Shown: piece after piece, positions 12,456-22,288 of the stretch
Layout of the letters: every line of letters starts with the position of its first letter
How positions within the stretch are numbered: position 1 is the stretch's first letter
Source of the DNA: Austropuccinia psidii
Lineage: Eukaryota; Basidiomycota; Pucciniomycetes; Pucciniales; Sphaerophragmiaceae
NCBI GenBank assembly: GCA_023105745.1
Contig: JALGQZ010000003.1
Location: forward strand, 41,927,185 to 41,991,184
Direction of reading: 5' to 3'
Length of the DNA: 64,000 nucleotides
Program-made: the position numbers and the translations under genes
The notes under the pieces: model-generated
What the model was told of the DNA's origin: nothing
Seen by the model: only the letters and a program-made list of their open reading frames with translations
Database searches by the model: none

Positions 12456-12670
12456 AATTAAAAAATAAAAGTATTTTAGAATAAAATTCTTTTATGGCAA
12501 TTTTAAAAAGAGGTGCTCACCTTCAGAGTCTTGAATGGTGGGCCCTGGAAAGTCTAATTTCTTAGCTTTCTTTCTTTTGGTGATAACTGGTGTTGGAGAA
12601 CTTTGACAAGTTTCTTCCACCAATCTCTCAACAGTAGCTTGGTTGTCTTCTGTTGGGTTATCTTCAAACA
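11762..12670 (-). CDS. Element B ORF1: conserved accessory protein from spliced RNA (predicted)
   Basis: Predicted exons on the minus strand are 12670-12521, 12444-12313 and 12246-11762, preceded by an A from a leader exon that would complete the start codon. The total is 768 nt, a multiple of three, for about 255 residues. The last exon carries SNGWNP and a C-terminal block ([15 protein letters not shown]) almost identical to ORF1 of D/E. The intron at 12445-12520 is GTGAGC...CAG. The second, 12247-12312, must be a GC-AG intron (AAG|GCAAGT); without it the frame has stops, so this copy is less certain than A or D. The function is unknown. The sequence is basic, with no signal peptide or membrane segment. 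The leader-intron donor could not be fixed in B. Confidence 0.55.
12445..12520 (-). other. Element B intron containing the frame-a start codon
   Basis: A 76-nt interval with donor GAAG|GTGAGC and acceptor CTACCAG|AAG. The ATG of the frame-a ORF is at 12455-12453, 11 nt from the acceptor. Splicing joins upstream frame ..SEG.. to frame b. Introns at the same place and with the same arrangement occur in A and D/E. Confidence 0.6.
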
Positions 12671-13157
12671 CTAAAAAAAGACAAATAAATATAAGTCTTT
12701 TTATAATAAGTGTTATTTTTGGCAAGATATGGCAATTTTCCACGTAGAAATTGCTTTTATATCTTAAAAAATGAAATAAATAAAGAAATGAATAAAAATG
12801 AATAAAAATAACTTTTTTTATTGGTTTTTAATATTTTTTAATATTTTTTATGTATGTTTTTATTTTTAAAGAATAAAATAAAAAATAAATATTATTCTTA
12901 TAAAATTAAATTATAATAAAAATTATTTTTAATTTATAAATTATCTTTTTTAATCACTAGAGTCACTCAAAGAAAGTTCTTGCAAGTCTAAGGATGTGAA
13001 AAACCACGTGTAAGACAGTACAATTGCTTTCCAAATGCCTCAATAGCTTTTAAAATCAATAAAATATAAAATTATTATATAATTTTATGATTATAAATAT
13101 AATTTATTATGGATAAACCCAAATAGAATCTTTTTAAAGGTCTTTTAAGTAAATATC

Positions 13158-13172
13158 ACAGCCAGGCCCCCA
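13158..13172 (-). promoter_or_regulatory. Primer-binding site of element B
   Basis: Two bases after the 5' LTR the minus strand reads TGGGGGCCTGGCTGTG. It begins with TGG, as expected for pairing with a tRNA 3' CCA end, and is nearly the same in A, D and E. The tRNA was not identified. Confidence 0.65.
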
Positions 13173-13174
13173 AA

Positions 13175-15199
13175 TGTAAGGTTTGACTATGAAACAATAA
13201 GTAAAAATTACTAATTTATTACTTATTGTACTCTGAATGTCCTTATAAATTGAATAAATAAGATTAAAAATATAATAATAATGAATAATTATTATTATTA
13301 TGGCGTAAAATAATTATATTATTAAATAAATATAATAATATAATTTATATTATGAAAATATAATATAATAAATAAATATATTAATATAAAATAATTAATA
13401 TATTAAAAAGCTCTTTATTATTGTTACCAACAAATAATAAAGGCGTAAAAAATTGTTTTTTATTAATAAAAAACAATTAATAACAATAATATTACCAATA
13501 TTAAAGTTATGAATTAATATAAATACTATTTATATTAATTAAAGAATTATTAAAAGAGTAATAATAGAGAAATTATTATAATAAGAGAAAATAACCTACT
13601 TTTAACACTTAATATAATAATTTTGAATTATTTTACGCCAAAAAATATAAATACAACCTTTTCAAATTGTATTTACAATAAAAATAAAGAAAATTACAAA
13701 TTATTCTGGATTTTTATGTGGAAATGAGTTTTTAGAGAGATTTTTAACAAAAACAATTAAATAAATGATTTAACCACGTCAAAAGAGATGATTATAGCAA
13801 GGTGGTCTTTGGTCTTTAATAATATAACAGTTTTATATATAAAGAATAAAGAAATTACCTTTGATTTAATTGATTTAATGTTTTTGATGCGTCTGAGGGG
13901 AAAACAGAGTAAAAAGAGCTCTATTTATAGTAAATACCTCCCTCCTAGAGTCCAACAGGCTTCTAGTAGACGTGTACTGATCATATCCACTGGAATTGAT
14001 CAATATTTTAAGGTTTGAGGGTGATTACATCATGATCAAACCATATTACATCATTATTGCACCATTATTTAGAGTTATCACTATAACTCTAAGTGTGATG
14101 ACATCAGAGGCTTGGCAGAACCCCAAATTTCGTGGATTTTATTAGTTTTAATCATAAACTAATAGTATTCACCAATTTTATCACTCTTAAGACTGTTAAA
14201 CTTAATTTAAGGTTACAGTATGTGATCATAACAGCTCAATTTAAGCTCAAACTTTGATCCTCAATAACTTTTAAGGTTTTCACGCTACAGCAATTCAGAG
14301 AGTGAATTCTGATAGCCTGACATAACCTTATTATGCTGCCAAGAGCTTTTCATTACATCATCAAAACTCTAATTTTGATGATTTTTCTTGTAACTCATCT
14401 TTTCTGTCGAAATTCAATATTTTAAACTTCAAACCTTGATTTCAGGGGGTTATACCCTGAATTTAATAATAAAAATTACATCATTCTTCACGAATGAACT
14501 AGTAGAATCCAACTGTGTATTTTTTTTTAAGTTTGGAGCACTTTCACAACAAAGTGGTCAACAGCTCTGTTGATTTTTATCAATATTTCATCATAGGTTT
14601 TAACCTTGTTTCTAACTTGTAAAATAAAGTTCATATCTGTGTTCTTACAGTAATTACGTGGTAACTTTATTTTTGGTTCATCATTCTATCATGTATATTT
14701 TAGAAGATATTAGCTATGATCACTGAATATATGCGTTGACCAAAAAAGTGCATATATTCAGGATAATTCCTTAAGTATTGATTTTGGGAATTAGCTTATT
14801 AATTTTTTTATATGTGGATTTTTGTGGGGAATCCACTGGTACAATTTATTTCACATGTTGTTTCATTAGTTTCTGAGATAAATAAGGTTTTATGGTTTTT
14901 ATAAGGTATTATACCTTATAATTCCTTAAATATTGACTTTACAGATATGCCATAAAAGTGGTATATGTGTATTTTTCCATGGGGAATCCAATGGTATAAT
15001 TTATTTCACATGTTCATTCATTGGTTTTTAAGTTAAACCAATTTTAGTACCAATTTATGGTATTTTTTGTATATTTGAGTAATTATTTTTAGTGTATAAT
15101 TATTCTAATTAATTTTAATATAATTATATTAAAGGTATAATTATTATTAATCCTTTTTGTGACCTTATTGGATATGTGGTCATATCTCAAAGGCTCACA
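13175..15199 (-). repeat. Element B 5' LTR
   Basis: Matches 4516-6539 with about three differences. It is flanked on the right by GGGTT (15200-15204), the second target duplication. On the minus strand transcription would run from the TATA box at 13921-13930 into the interior. Confidence 0.95.
13921..13930 (-). promoter_or_regulatory. TATA box of element B 5' LTR
   Basis: The minus strand reads CTATAAATAG in a locally GC-richer stretch. The start site would be expected around 13890-13900, consistent with the ATG-free region starting here. Confidence 0.65.
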
Positions 15200-17218
15200 G
15201 GGTTCTTCTATGTGTTGAAGCAACCCATATTTTTTCCCATGTTTTCTATTTGCTTTTTGGCATCTTTCACAAGTGTTGATGTATTCACTCAACTCTTGCT
15301 CTCACTTGGGCCACCAAGCTGTGCTTGCTACCCTCTCTTTAGTCCTGTCCTCACTCATGTGTCCCATGTAGGGGCAGTCATGGCATTCCTACAGGATTAA
15401 AGAGATGTGGTCTCTGTCTATCACTGTGAGTGCACTGGTGTGCTTTTCTCTGTGGAAAATCAGGCCATCTATAAGGAAGAATTTATTGTCCTTATAGGCC
15501 CTCAACCAGGGTTCCTCCAGCTGGGTTTCCAGTTCTGGGCTCCTGTATTTTTGTTGAAGGAGTTGGAGTAGTATGCTACACTGTTTGTGTTTAGCATAAG
15601 ATTTCAGTACTGCATTGAAAAATTCATTGTGCAATTCTGAGGAACTTATTCCCAGTATGGGGGTTTCTGTCCCTTCTGAATCAGTGTTTCCACTGTCAAG
15701 GGTACCACTACCTGGTGCCCATTCAGAGAATCTGAAGTTTTTCTTCCTATTTATTTCCATAAAATGGATAGGAATTTTTGCAGCAACTTCAGGGTCATAA
15801 GCTGGGTTGCTTTCGACATTGTCCAGTGGCCATCTGCTAAGGCCATCTGCATTGGTATGGCTTTTACCTTCCTTGTATATGATGGTCATGTTCCCTCTAT
15901 ACTCCTGCATGGCTATTTGCCATCTCAGCATGTGTCTATTAGTAGTCTTCATGTTTAGTAAAGACTTCAAGGCTGTGCAGTCTGTGTAGACTTCAAAGAC
16001 TGCACCCTCCAAATAATAATGGAGTTTTTCTAGTGCCCAGACTAGACATAGCCATTCTGTCTGGGTGGCCCCATACCTGGCTTCTGAATCTTTCAGCTGC
16101 CTGGAGATGTAACATATTACACCTTCTCTAGGTTCACCATCCACAATTTGTCTTTGGTGAAGGGCTGCTCCCAAGCCTTGGCTGCATGCTGCATCTATAT
16201 ATAACTTGAATGGTAGTACAAAGTCAGGCAAGATGAGCACAGGTGCATTTGTGAGTTCATATTTGATCCTCTCATATGCATCCCTCCTTTCCCTGGTTAT
16301 TTCAAAAACTACATCCTTTGAGCATAACTTGTATAATCTACTAGTTATGTGAGCAAAGTTTTTGATGTGGTTTCTATAGTAGCTAGCAAATCCAAGGATA
16401 GATTGCATCTCTTTGATGTTCTTTGGTACTGGCTTTTGCAGTACTGCTGCTACTTTGTTCTGGTCAATTGCCAGACTAAGGCCTGAGACTTTGTGTCCTA
16501 GAGCTAGTAGCTCTTGTTGGCCAAAATTACACTTTTCAAGTGAAATTTTCAGATTGATGGGTGTACATTTACTTAGCACTCTGTCTATGTATTGTACATG
16601 GTCTTCCCATGTCTCTGAGTATATAATGATATCATCAATATACACTACCATCCAGCCTTCCATTATTTCTTCTTGAAATATGGTGTCCATCATCCTTTGG
16701 AAGTGGGCTGGTGCATTCTTGATGCCAAATGGCATCCTGGCGTACTCATATATGCCCATATGGCATATTATTCTGAGAAACTTCATGGAGTTTGGTTTAA
16801 CTCCATTTTGGTGGAAGCCTTTCATACAATCCATCTTGGTTATGTATTTGGCTTTGGCTAGCTTATCCAAGGCATGAGGTATCCTTGGTATAGGGTACCT
16901 GTCTGCTTTTGTGTAGTTATTCAGGGCTCCGAAATCTCCACACAATCTAGACTTGCCATCATGCCAGGTGATTAGGACAGGAGTGGTGATTTCCACTATT
17001 TCATTATGTCCAATCTTCCTAATGACATCCATGTCCAGGAGTTCATTGATATGTTTCTCAATCTCTTTCCTGGTCTCCAGACTTGCTGGGTAAGGAGGTC
17101 TCCTTAACATGGGTGGATAAGGCCTTTCTACATCCAGATATAGTTCTATATCATGGCCTTTGATCTTGCCTAATGGTTCTTCACCAATGGCAAATGCTGG
17201 TCTATTCTTCCTCAGCAT
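15200..17218 (-). pseudogene. pol: Element A reverse transcriptase, RNase H and integrase zinc finger (5' half)
   Basis: The frame from 17218 covers reverse transcriptase ([43 protein letters not shown]) and RNase H ([32 protein letters not shown]). It is stopped by TAG at 15389-15391 (expected LILQECHD) and again by TGA at 15302-15304 (expected WWPKWEQEL, hence TGG to TGA). It then continues through the HHCC finger (CERCQKANRKHGKKYG) to LLQHIEEP, where element B interrupts it. With B removed the next residues come from 4515 downward and give [12 protein letters not shown]. The two stops and the insertion make the gene non-functional. Confidence 0.9.
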
Positions 17219-18991
17219 CTTCAGTAAACTTAGCTTTTGTTTACTGGTGAGGGTAGTGCTAAACTGTCCCTCTCTGAATTCTTTCAGAAGTTCTTCCAGT
17301 GGGTCCTGAGAAGATATCTGGTATATATCAAGAGAAAATTTCTTTTCCTTGTTAGTACCAATGGTAATATGCCTATTTTTACTATTTTAAATATCTATGC
17401 CATACATCCTCTGGTAATCTGTTCCCAGTAAAAACCCTTGGATGTGGGCATCTTCAAGCACTACAAACTCTGGGTTGAGTCTGATATTACCTTTTCTGTG
17501 GGGTATAATTATCTCTTTGATAATTGTCCCAATAGGGGTCATCTTTCCAGATGCACTCTTAAAGTTCTTTGCCTTAGTGGGCAAGAGCTGTTTTTCCCAG
17601 TTTGGGAAGTGGCTATCCAGATAATTTCTGGCCACTATGGATCAATGTGCTCCACTGTCAATGATCAGTGGGTGCTGAGCATTGTCAATACATATAGTCA
17701 TTTTTGTGGCTGTTCCATGTATATATGCCATTCCTTTGGTTGGTGTAACCAGGAATGTTTGTGCATCTTGTGTGTGTTTGCACAAGTTCTTGTTGGCAGT
17801 GTCCTGTGGCATGCCTGCTTCCAACTGTATATCCTGGATTTCCAATGGGGTTTCCTCTTGGTATTCCACTAGAAGTTCCTCTCTTGGGTCTTGATCATCA
17901 TCAGATAGTTCTCTGATGGCATCTCCCATAGAGTCTGATTCAGAATCCTCTGTTGGAGGTTCTTCTTCAGGGACTTTTTCTATAGCATAGACTTTCTTCT
18001 TTGCTTTTGGACAGTTGTTGGCATAGTGGTCTGTTGAACCACAATTGTGACAAGAATTCTTCTTCTTTGCCACTTCTGCCACTCTTTCTCTGGGTTTGTC
18101 TTTAAACTCTACCCTGAAAGGTTGTTTCTCTTTGAAACTATTGCTTCTATATGGGGTGAATTTCCCTATATTAGTCCTTTTCCTTATGTCTTGTAAGGTA
18201 TTGGCTATGTCATCTAGAGTGCAATTTTGGTTGCATCTGCATTTCACTGCATGCTCTAGTTCTCCTGGCAGTTGTGTCAGAAGTTTGTGATTCCTCATCT
18301 GGATGTTCATCTGAGGATCAATGGCTTTAAGTCTTTTAGACTGTCTGAGACACCACTCATATGGATCTTTGTCCACAGAGTATTTGTCATTTTCAAATGA
18401 CATGGTCTTTTGCCATATCCAAGTTCCATTACTGTTCTTTTGGATTATTTGACTCTTCCACCATGGCCAATTTCTTCTGCCATGGATTTCTTTCATTTCT
18501 GTGTACCATATACTTGCATGACCTTTAAATGCAGTATTCAGTCTAGCAGTAATCCAGTAATCTGGTATGCTGGGTACATCAATAAAGAGTCCATCAATAT
18601 AATCTATGATTTCCATATGATCATATTCTCCTGATCCAGAAAATTTGGGCCAGTTTGAGGCCTCAGGAAGCTGTTTCAAGGCTTCCTTCTCTGAATAAGA
18701 CATGCCATCTCCATCCTGGTATTGTGATGGAGATCTTGCCTTATTCAACAACATGGCATCTGGTTTGATGTCATCTGGTTGATATGGATTCTCCATAGCT
18801 TGGCCTTGTGGTTGGGGCTTTAAGCTATGGTAGGCATCAAACAATTTGTTGATGTCTTGGTTCAGACACTCCCTGTCCCTGCTGCTATGGTTTTGTTCTT
18901 CAGAGACTTGATTCAGTCTCTTGTTGGTTTCTTCAGAGGCTTTGCTCAGTTGAGCATATCCTTCCTGAAGGTTTTTAACTATCTGCTCCAA
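17219..18991 (-). pseudogene. gag: Element A Gag and protease region, with stops
   Basis: From 18991 a 449-codon frame contains a Gag core (FSGSGEYDHMEIIDYI, IWYTEMKEIHGRRNWPWW) and a CCHC knuckle (CHNCGSTDHYANNC). It reaches the protease active site as IIDSGAH, where TGA truncates it at 17642-17644. The protease continues at 17387-17635 (ARNYLDSHFPNWEKQLLP, FLLGTDYQRMYGIDI), is stopped again by TAA, and leads through an open linker to the reverse transcriptase. The protease motif is DSG, a common variant of DTG. The frame is the same as ORF1 upstream and +1 to the frame-a ORF, so an indel or frameshift separates them. Confidence 0.85.
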
Positions 18992-19913
18992 TGAGGCTTG
19001 AGTTTTTTCTCATCCTCTCTTGGGCAGCTGCAAATTCTGCAGCCTGCTTTGCAGATTGCTCAGCATATTGGGACATTTGCAACCACAGTGTGTCACTGTT
19101 GATGTTGCTCTCAGATGTGATAATGTTATTTTCACTCTGAGTGGGGGTAATGTTTCTATTACTAGGACTACTGATTCTAGAGTGGTTTACAACTACTTCT
19201 GGTTCTTGTGTACTTCTTTTACCAAATCTAACAGCTTCTGGATCATGGGGTGTGACTCTTTCCTCCTCTGGTTGAAGGAGGCTTTGTTCTTGCCCTTGTT
19301 GCCTTGTCTTCTCCTGGAAACTTCCTGGAATTGTGAAGAATGGTGACTCTTGGCCACTGATCTGCTGGTTTCTGAATGGTTTGAAGCCACTGGAGAGCTG
19401 ATTTGGCTTGCTCCTTGTGAACCTGAAGGAATCTGAGTAGGCCCTGTCTGGGTTAACTGTTCTTCTATAGCTTGGATAGTGGCTTGGTTCTCCCTTATCC
19501 TCTGTGCCCTTGCCTCCAGGAGTCTGTGCTGCCTGGTAGGGTTCCAACCCTTGGTGATTACCATAAGGTCCTTGAAGTCTATCTCTTTGAGACAGATCTT
19601 CTGGCAACTTGATCCCAGTTCTGCCCAGTGAGTTGCTAGGTTGAACCTCTTGTTGTCCATGCTCCATTGAAACAAATCTTTGAGGAGTTGGTGGATTTGA
19701 AGAACTTGATCCATATCCTTCCAGTCCTCTGGTTTGAGGTTTCTGTTGAATTGGAGTGTGAATGGCAAGGTTGATATTATCTCCCTCATTGTTTTGCCAT
19801 CCACCACTGTGTCCAATGTGTCTTCTTTCAGGTCTTCTGGTTCTAGACATTCCTGCTCTATCCTCTGGCTGGTTCCTTTGGAAGCCAAGGTCTCTGAGGT
19901 ATGCAGGGGACAT
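18975..19913 (-). CDS. Element A frame-a ORF: disordered N-terminal domain preceding Gag
   Basis: A 312-codon frame opens at ATG 19913, which lies inside a predicted intron 20 nt before its 3' splice site. The product is Gln/Ser/Pro/Arg-rich and low complexity. Near its end it has an Ala/Gln/Glu-rich helical stretch (QYAEQSAKQAAEFAAAQERM) that probably continues into the Gag frame starting at 18991 with a 17-nt overlap. Most of it overlaps ORF1 in a different frame. Remaining open for 300 codons opposite another open frame suggests selection on both, but this copy is decayed downstream. Confidence 0.6.
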   Translation of the reverse strand: MSPAYLRDLGFQRNQPEDRAGMSRTRRPERRHIGHSGGWQNNEGDNINLAIHTPIQQKPQTRGLEGYGSSSSNPPTPQRFVSMEHGQQEVQPSNSLGRTGIKLPEDLSQRDRLQGPYGNHQGLEPYQAAQTPGGKGTEDKGEPSHYPSYRRTVNPDRAYSDSFRFTRSKPNQLSSGFKPFRNQQISGQESPFFTIPGSFQEKTRQQGQEQSLLQPEEERVTPHDPEAVRFGKRSTQEPEVVVNHSRISSPSNRNITPTQSENNIITSESNINSDTLWLQMSQYAEQSAKQAAEFAAAQERMRKNSSLIGADS

Positions 19914-20261
19914 ATCAGTGTTTGCAAGCAGTCAAAAACTTTATGTTCTTAGGGTATTTACCTTTGACTGTGCCTTGTACAAATTTGTTATCTGCTGATT
20001 TGGGCAGTTTGCCTTTGGAGGTTACAACTGGGTTAATAATTGTAATCTTCCCTGTACAAGTGGTTAAGGTTGGTTTACCTTGTATTGAAGCAGAGTTTCG
20101 TGGTTTTCTACTCCTCTGAGTGGCTATTGGTATCCACTTCTTGGCTGTAATGGGGCCTTCACTAAGCCTTTTTCCTTTACCCTTGCTGCCCTCTGGTTCT
20201 GAGGGTGTCACTGGTGTGTTGGCCTGTGACTGGGTTTCAAGTGGGATGTAGTTTTCTTCCA
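19193..20261 (-). CDS. Element A ORF1: conserved accessory protein from spliced RNA (predicted)
   Basis: Predicted exons are 20261-19962 and 19893-19193, plus a single A (20810) from the leader exon. The total is 1002 nt, exactly 334 codons including the stop. The start codon would be made by splicing (..ACAA|TGGAAGAAAAC). Exon 1 encodes a basic, Ser/Pro/Lys-rich segment. Exon 2 holds an acidic start and a helix-rich body (NRNLKPEDWKDMDQVLQIHQ), then ITKGWNP, which matches SNGWNP and LNGWHP in the ORF1 of B and D/E. A charged C-terminus follows (RRRQGNKGKNKASFNQRRK). Family and function are unknown; a nucleic-acid-binding or Gag-like role is only a guess. Confidence 0.65.
19894..19961 (-). 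other. Element A intron 2 (contains the frame-a start codon)
   Basis: A 68-nt interval with donor CAAAG|GTAAAT and acceptor ACCTCAG|AGACC. Removing it joins ..GTVK to ETLASKG.. in frame b. Retaining it supplies the ATG at 19913-19911. The donor and acceptor are still recognisable in the decayed copy at 49670-49740. Confidence 0.65.
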
Positions 20262-20809
20262 CTGAATCAAAACAGGAAAAAGAGGGCTTATGTCAGTTAA
20301 GACTTCTTAAAAGGCTGGTTTTGCACGTCTAAGAATGGCCTCTGGGCTTGTATATTATTACAGTATGCCCTTGTATAATGACAGTGTAATTGAATTAACA
20401 ATTTCACGTCAAAAATACAGCTTATGGTGTCCTGTCACACTGTTTGTGTGTCAGTATCCCTCAGATACACTTGTGGTTTGCAAGTGTATTCTGTAAAAGT
20501 GGTTTGTATACAAGTGTTATTGAATTAACAATACACTTGACCACGCCTCAACTGATGGTGTTTTAGTCAGAGGTGTCCTTATTCAGTCAAGAATACAGGA
20601 CTTTATTAGTGGCTTATGTGTTTTTATATGCAAAACACGCCAAAAATAATAAATTACTGTGGGTGTTAACCACGTAAAAAATACTCTTATATTATGATTA
20701 TATAAAAAAAAGGTAAAAATATATAAAATATATATATTTAAATAGAAATTACGCCTAAAAAAGGATAAAACAATGTGTTAATAAGTCATAAAAAAGAGAA
20801 AAGACTTAC
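20262..20809 (-). other. Element A intron 1 in the leader
   Basis: Donor TTACAA|GTAAGT at 20809 and acceptor TTGATTCAG|TGG at 20262. The interval is 548 nt. Joining gives ACAA|TGG, which creates an ATG exactly in frame with ORF1 exon 1. Confidence 0.55.
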
Positions 20810-20835
20810 TTGTAAGGTCCAAAAAGTCAAAAACA

Positions 20836-20849
20836 TGGCCAGGCCCCCA
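20836..20849 (-). promoter_or_regulatory. Primer-binding site of element A
   Basis: After the LTR and TTT the minus strand reads TGGGGGCCTGGCCATG, the same site as in B, D and E. The final ATG stands where E has GTG after a C (CCGTG), so it looks like a CpG decay product that adds an upstream ATG. Confidence 0.6.
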
Positions 20850-20852
20850 AAA

Positions 20853-22283
20853 TGTCAGGATGATACTATGATAAAGGTATAACTAGGCGAATTACAACTT
20901 TAACTGTGTATGTGACATGACAGAAAAATGATTTAAAAAAGATTTATAAAGGTTTATAATAAGATAAAAGGGTTCTACTATTGAGAAATAGTGGTGGTGA
21001 GCGCTATTGAGAACCCTGGGTGCAGGCTTTATCTGTTGGATTACAATGATAAAGTCTACAATAATTAAAGATTATAATTATACCTGATTATTTAACCAAG
21101 AGTAAAACTGTTTTTGACAGTTTACTACGTAGGTTATTCAAGAGCAGGATGAGGAGAGGATTTTGGCTGTGAAAAGCCCTCCTTTTATCCTGAAATTGGG
21201 GTGGAAAGGCTGCTAGACCTTTCCACGTAGAGGAAGTGAAGATTTTTCACTCTCTATGACAGGCTTGTGGTTTGCAAACAGCCTGTATACCCTGTATTGG
21301 GCTCAGATGTGGTTTTGAAACCACATCTGGGCAGTTTTCACCAATACAGGGTGAAAACCTTCATCGGGGGACCTCACAGCCTGATTCTGACGTGTATGAC
21401 GCGTAGAATGCTGTACAGAAACTGTATGGGACCCCAGTATTGACTGAAATATGAGGTATTGAAGTAAAAACATGCTTCTTCGTCTATTTGACACCTCATA
21501 TTCATGGTTATGGGATATTATCCCATGGTAAGGCTGTATCTGACAGCAGGTGGGATTTTGACCTTAAAATGGTCATAACTCTGTCGGTTTTTGAGATATC
21601 AAGCTCAAAGTTGGTTCATTGAATAGCTCTGTATGAGCTCTACACAATGGTACCCAACTTGACATGGTTATCATTAAATATGACAAAGTTATCCCATGTA
21701 CAAGTATTTTTGTACATTGGCGTGGTCTGGTCAAAAGCTGTATTAAGCTGGTTTGGCCAATGACTTCTGTTGTAGTTGAGCTATGAGGAAATGGATGGCA
21801 CCATCAGATAGCCCTGATTTTGCTCTTTCCAAAAAGACCCCACTTTAAGTATCTCACACTAAAACTGTAAAAGTTAGATGAGAGGTGAATGTTTTGTTCA
21901 CCCTTATTTGGTCTGAATTTGACCATAACTCAAGTAATACTGTTGCTAGCTCAGTTTGGCTGGTACCATTGGATAGCCCTGGCTTAGAGCTTCATTTTGA
22001 GTACCCATTTGATGGGGTTAAGCCTCTCCTTCTAGATTTTAGATGAGAGGTGAAAATTAAGGTTTATGCTCAGCACTAACTTTGAGCAGGAATAACTTTG
22101 TTATTTCTTGTCCTATGGTGATGGGACTTATATTTTCAGGAAGAGGTGAGTTTCCTCTTTCTTTTGATACCTTTTGAGCTAATTTGGCTCAGCTCCATGT
22201 TTTGGTGGTATTTTGGCTATACCATTGGTTTATGGTATTTTGGCTGTCATGCTTGTGCTCTGGTTTTGAGTCAAAGGCTGACA
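20853..22283 (-). repeat. Element A 5' LTR
   Basis: 1431 bp, partner of 1913-3343, followed by CCAGG at 22284-22288. The TATA-like GGATAAAAGG (minus) is at 21181-21190. Between it and the interior only one ATG occurs on the sense strand (20916-20918), and the partner LTR lacks it. Confidence 0.93.
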
Positions 22284-22288
22284 CCAGG

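Larger units (their letters stand above)
12456..13981 (-). promoter_or_regulatory. ATG-free leader of element B (LTR R/U5 plus 5' untranslated region)
   Basis: Reading every line, I find no ATG on the minus strand over these 1526 nt, while the opposite strand has about 25. The desert begins just upstream of the TATA box (13921-13930) and ends at the frame-a ATG. The sequence is largely A/T, so many ATGs would be expected by chance. Confidence 0.8.
4516..15199 (-). mobile_element. Element B: young, near-intact Ty3/Gypsy retrotransposon nested in element A
   Basis: LTRs of 2024 and 2025 bp (TGTAAGG...GGCTCACA) bound the element, with the 5-bp duplication GGGTT at 4511-4515 and 15200-15204. I find only about three differences between the LTRs (near 5951, near 6221, and a T-run length near 5868). 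That points to a very recent insertion. The interior has a primer-binding site, a long ATG-free leader, a spliced ORF1, a frame-a ORF, a 1562-codon Gag-Pol ORF and a polypurine tract. It interrupts the integrase of A between zinc finger and core. Confidence 0.95.
1913..22283 (-). mobile_element. Element A: full-length Ty3/Gypsy retrotransposon interrupted by element B
   Basis: Two 1431-bp LTRs (TGTCAG...CTGACA) bound the element and the 5-bp duplication CCAGG flanks it (1908-1912 and 22284-22288). Read on the minus strand the order is 5' LTR, primer-binding site, leader, ORF1, frame-a ORF, Gag with CCHC knuckle, protease, reverse transcriptase, RNase H, integrase, chromodomain, polypurine tract, 3' LTR. 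Element B with its duplication GGGTT splits integrase between the zinc-binding domain and the catalytic core. I count roughly 30 differences between the LTRs (about 2 percent), so A is clearly older than B. Several in-frame stops make it non-autonomous. Confidence 0.92.
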
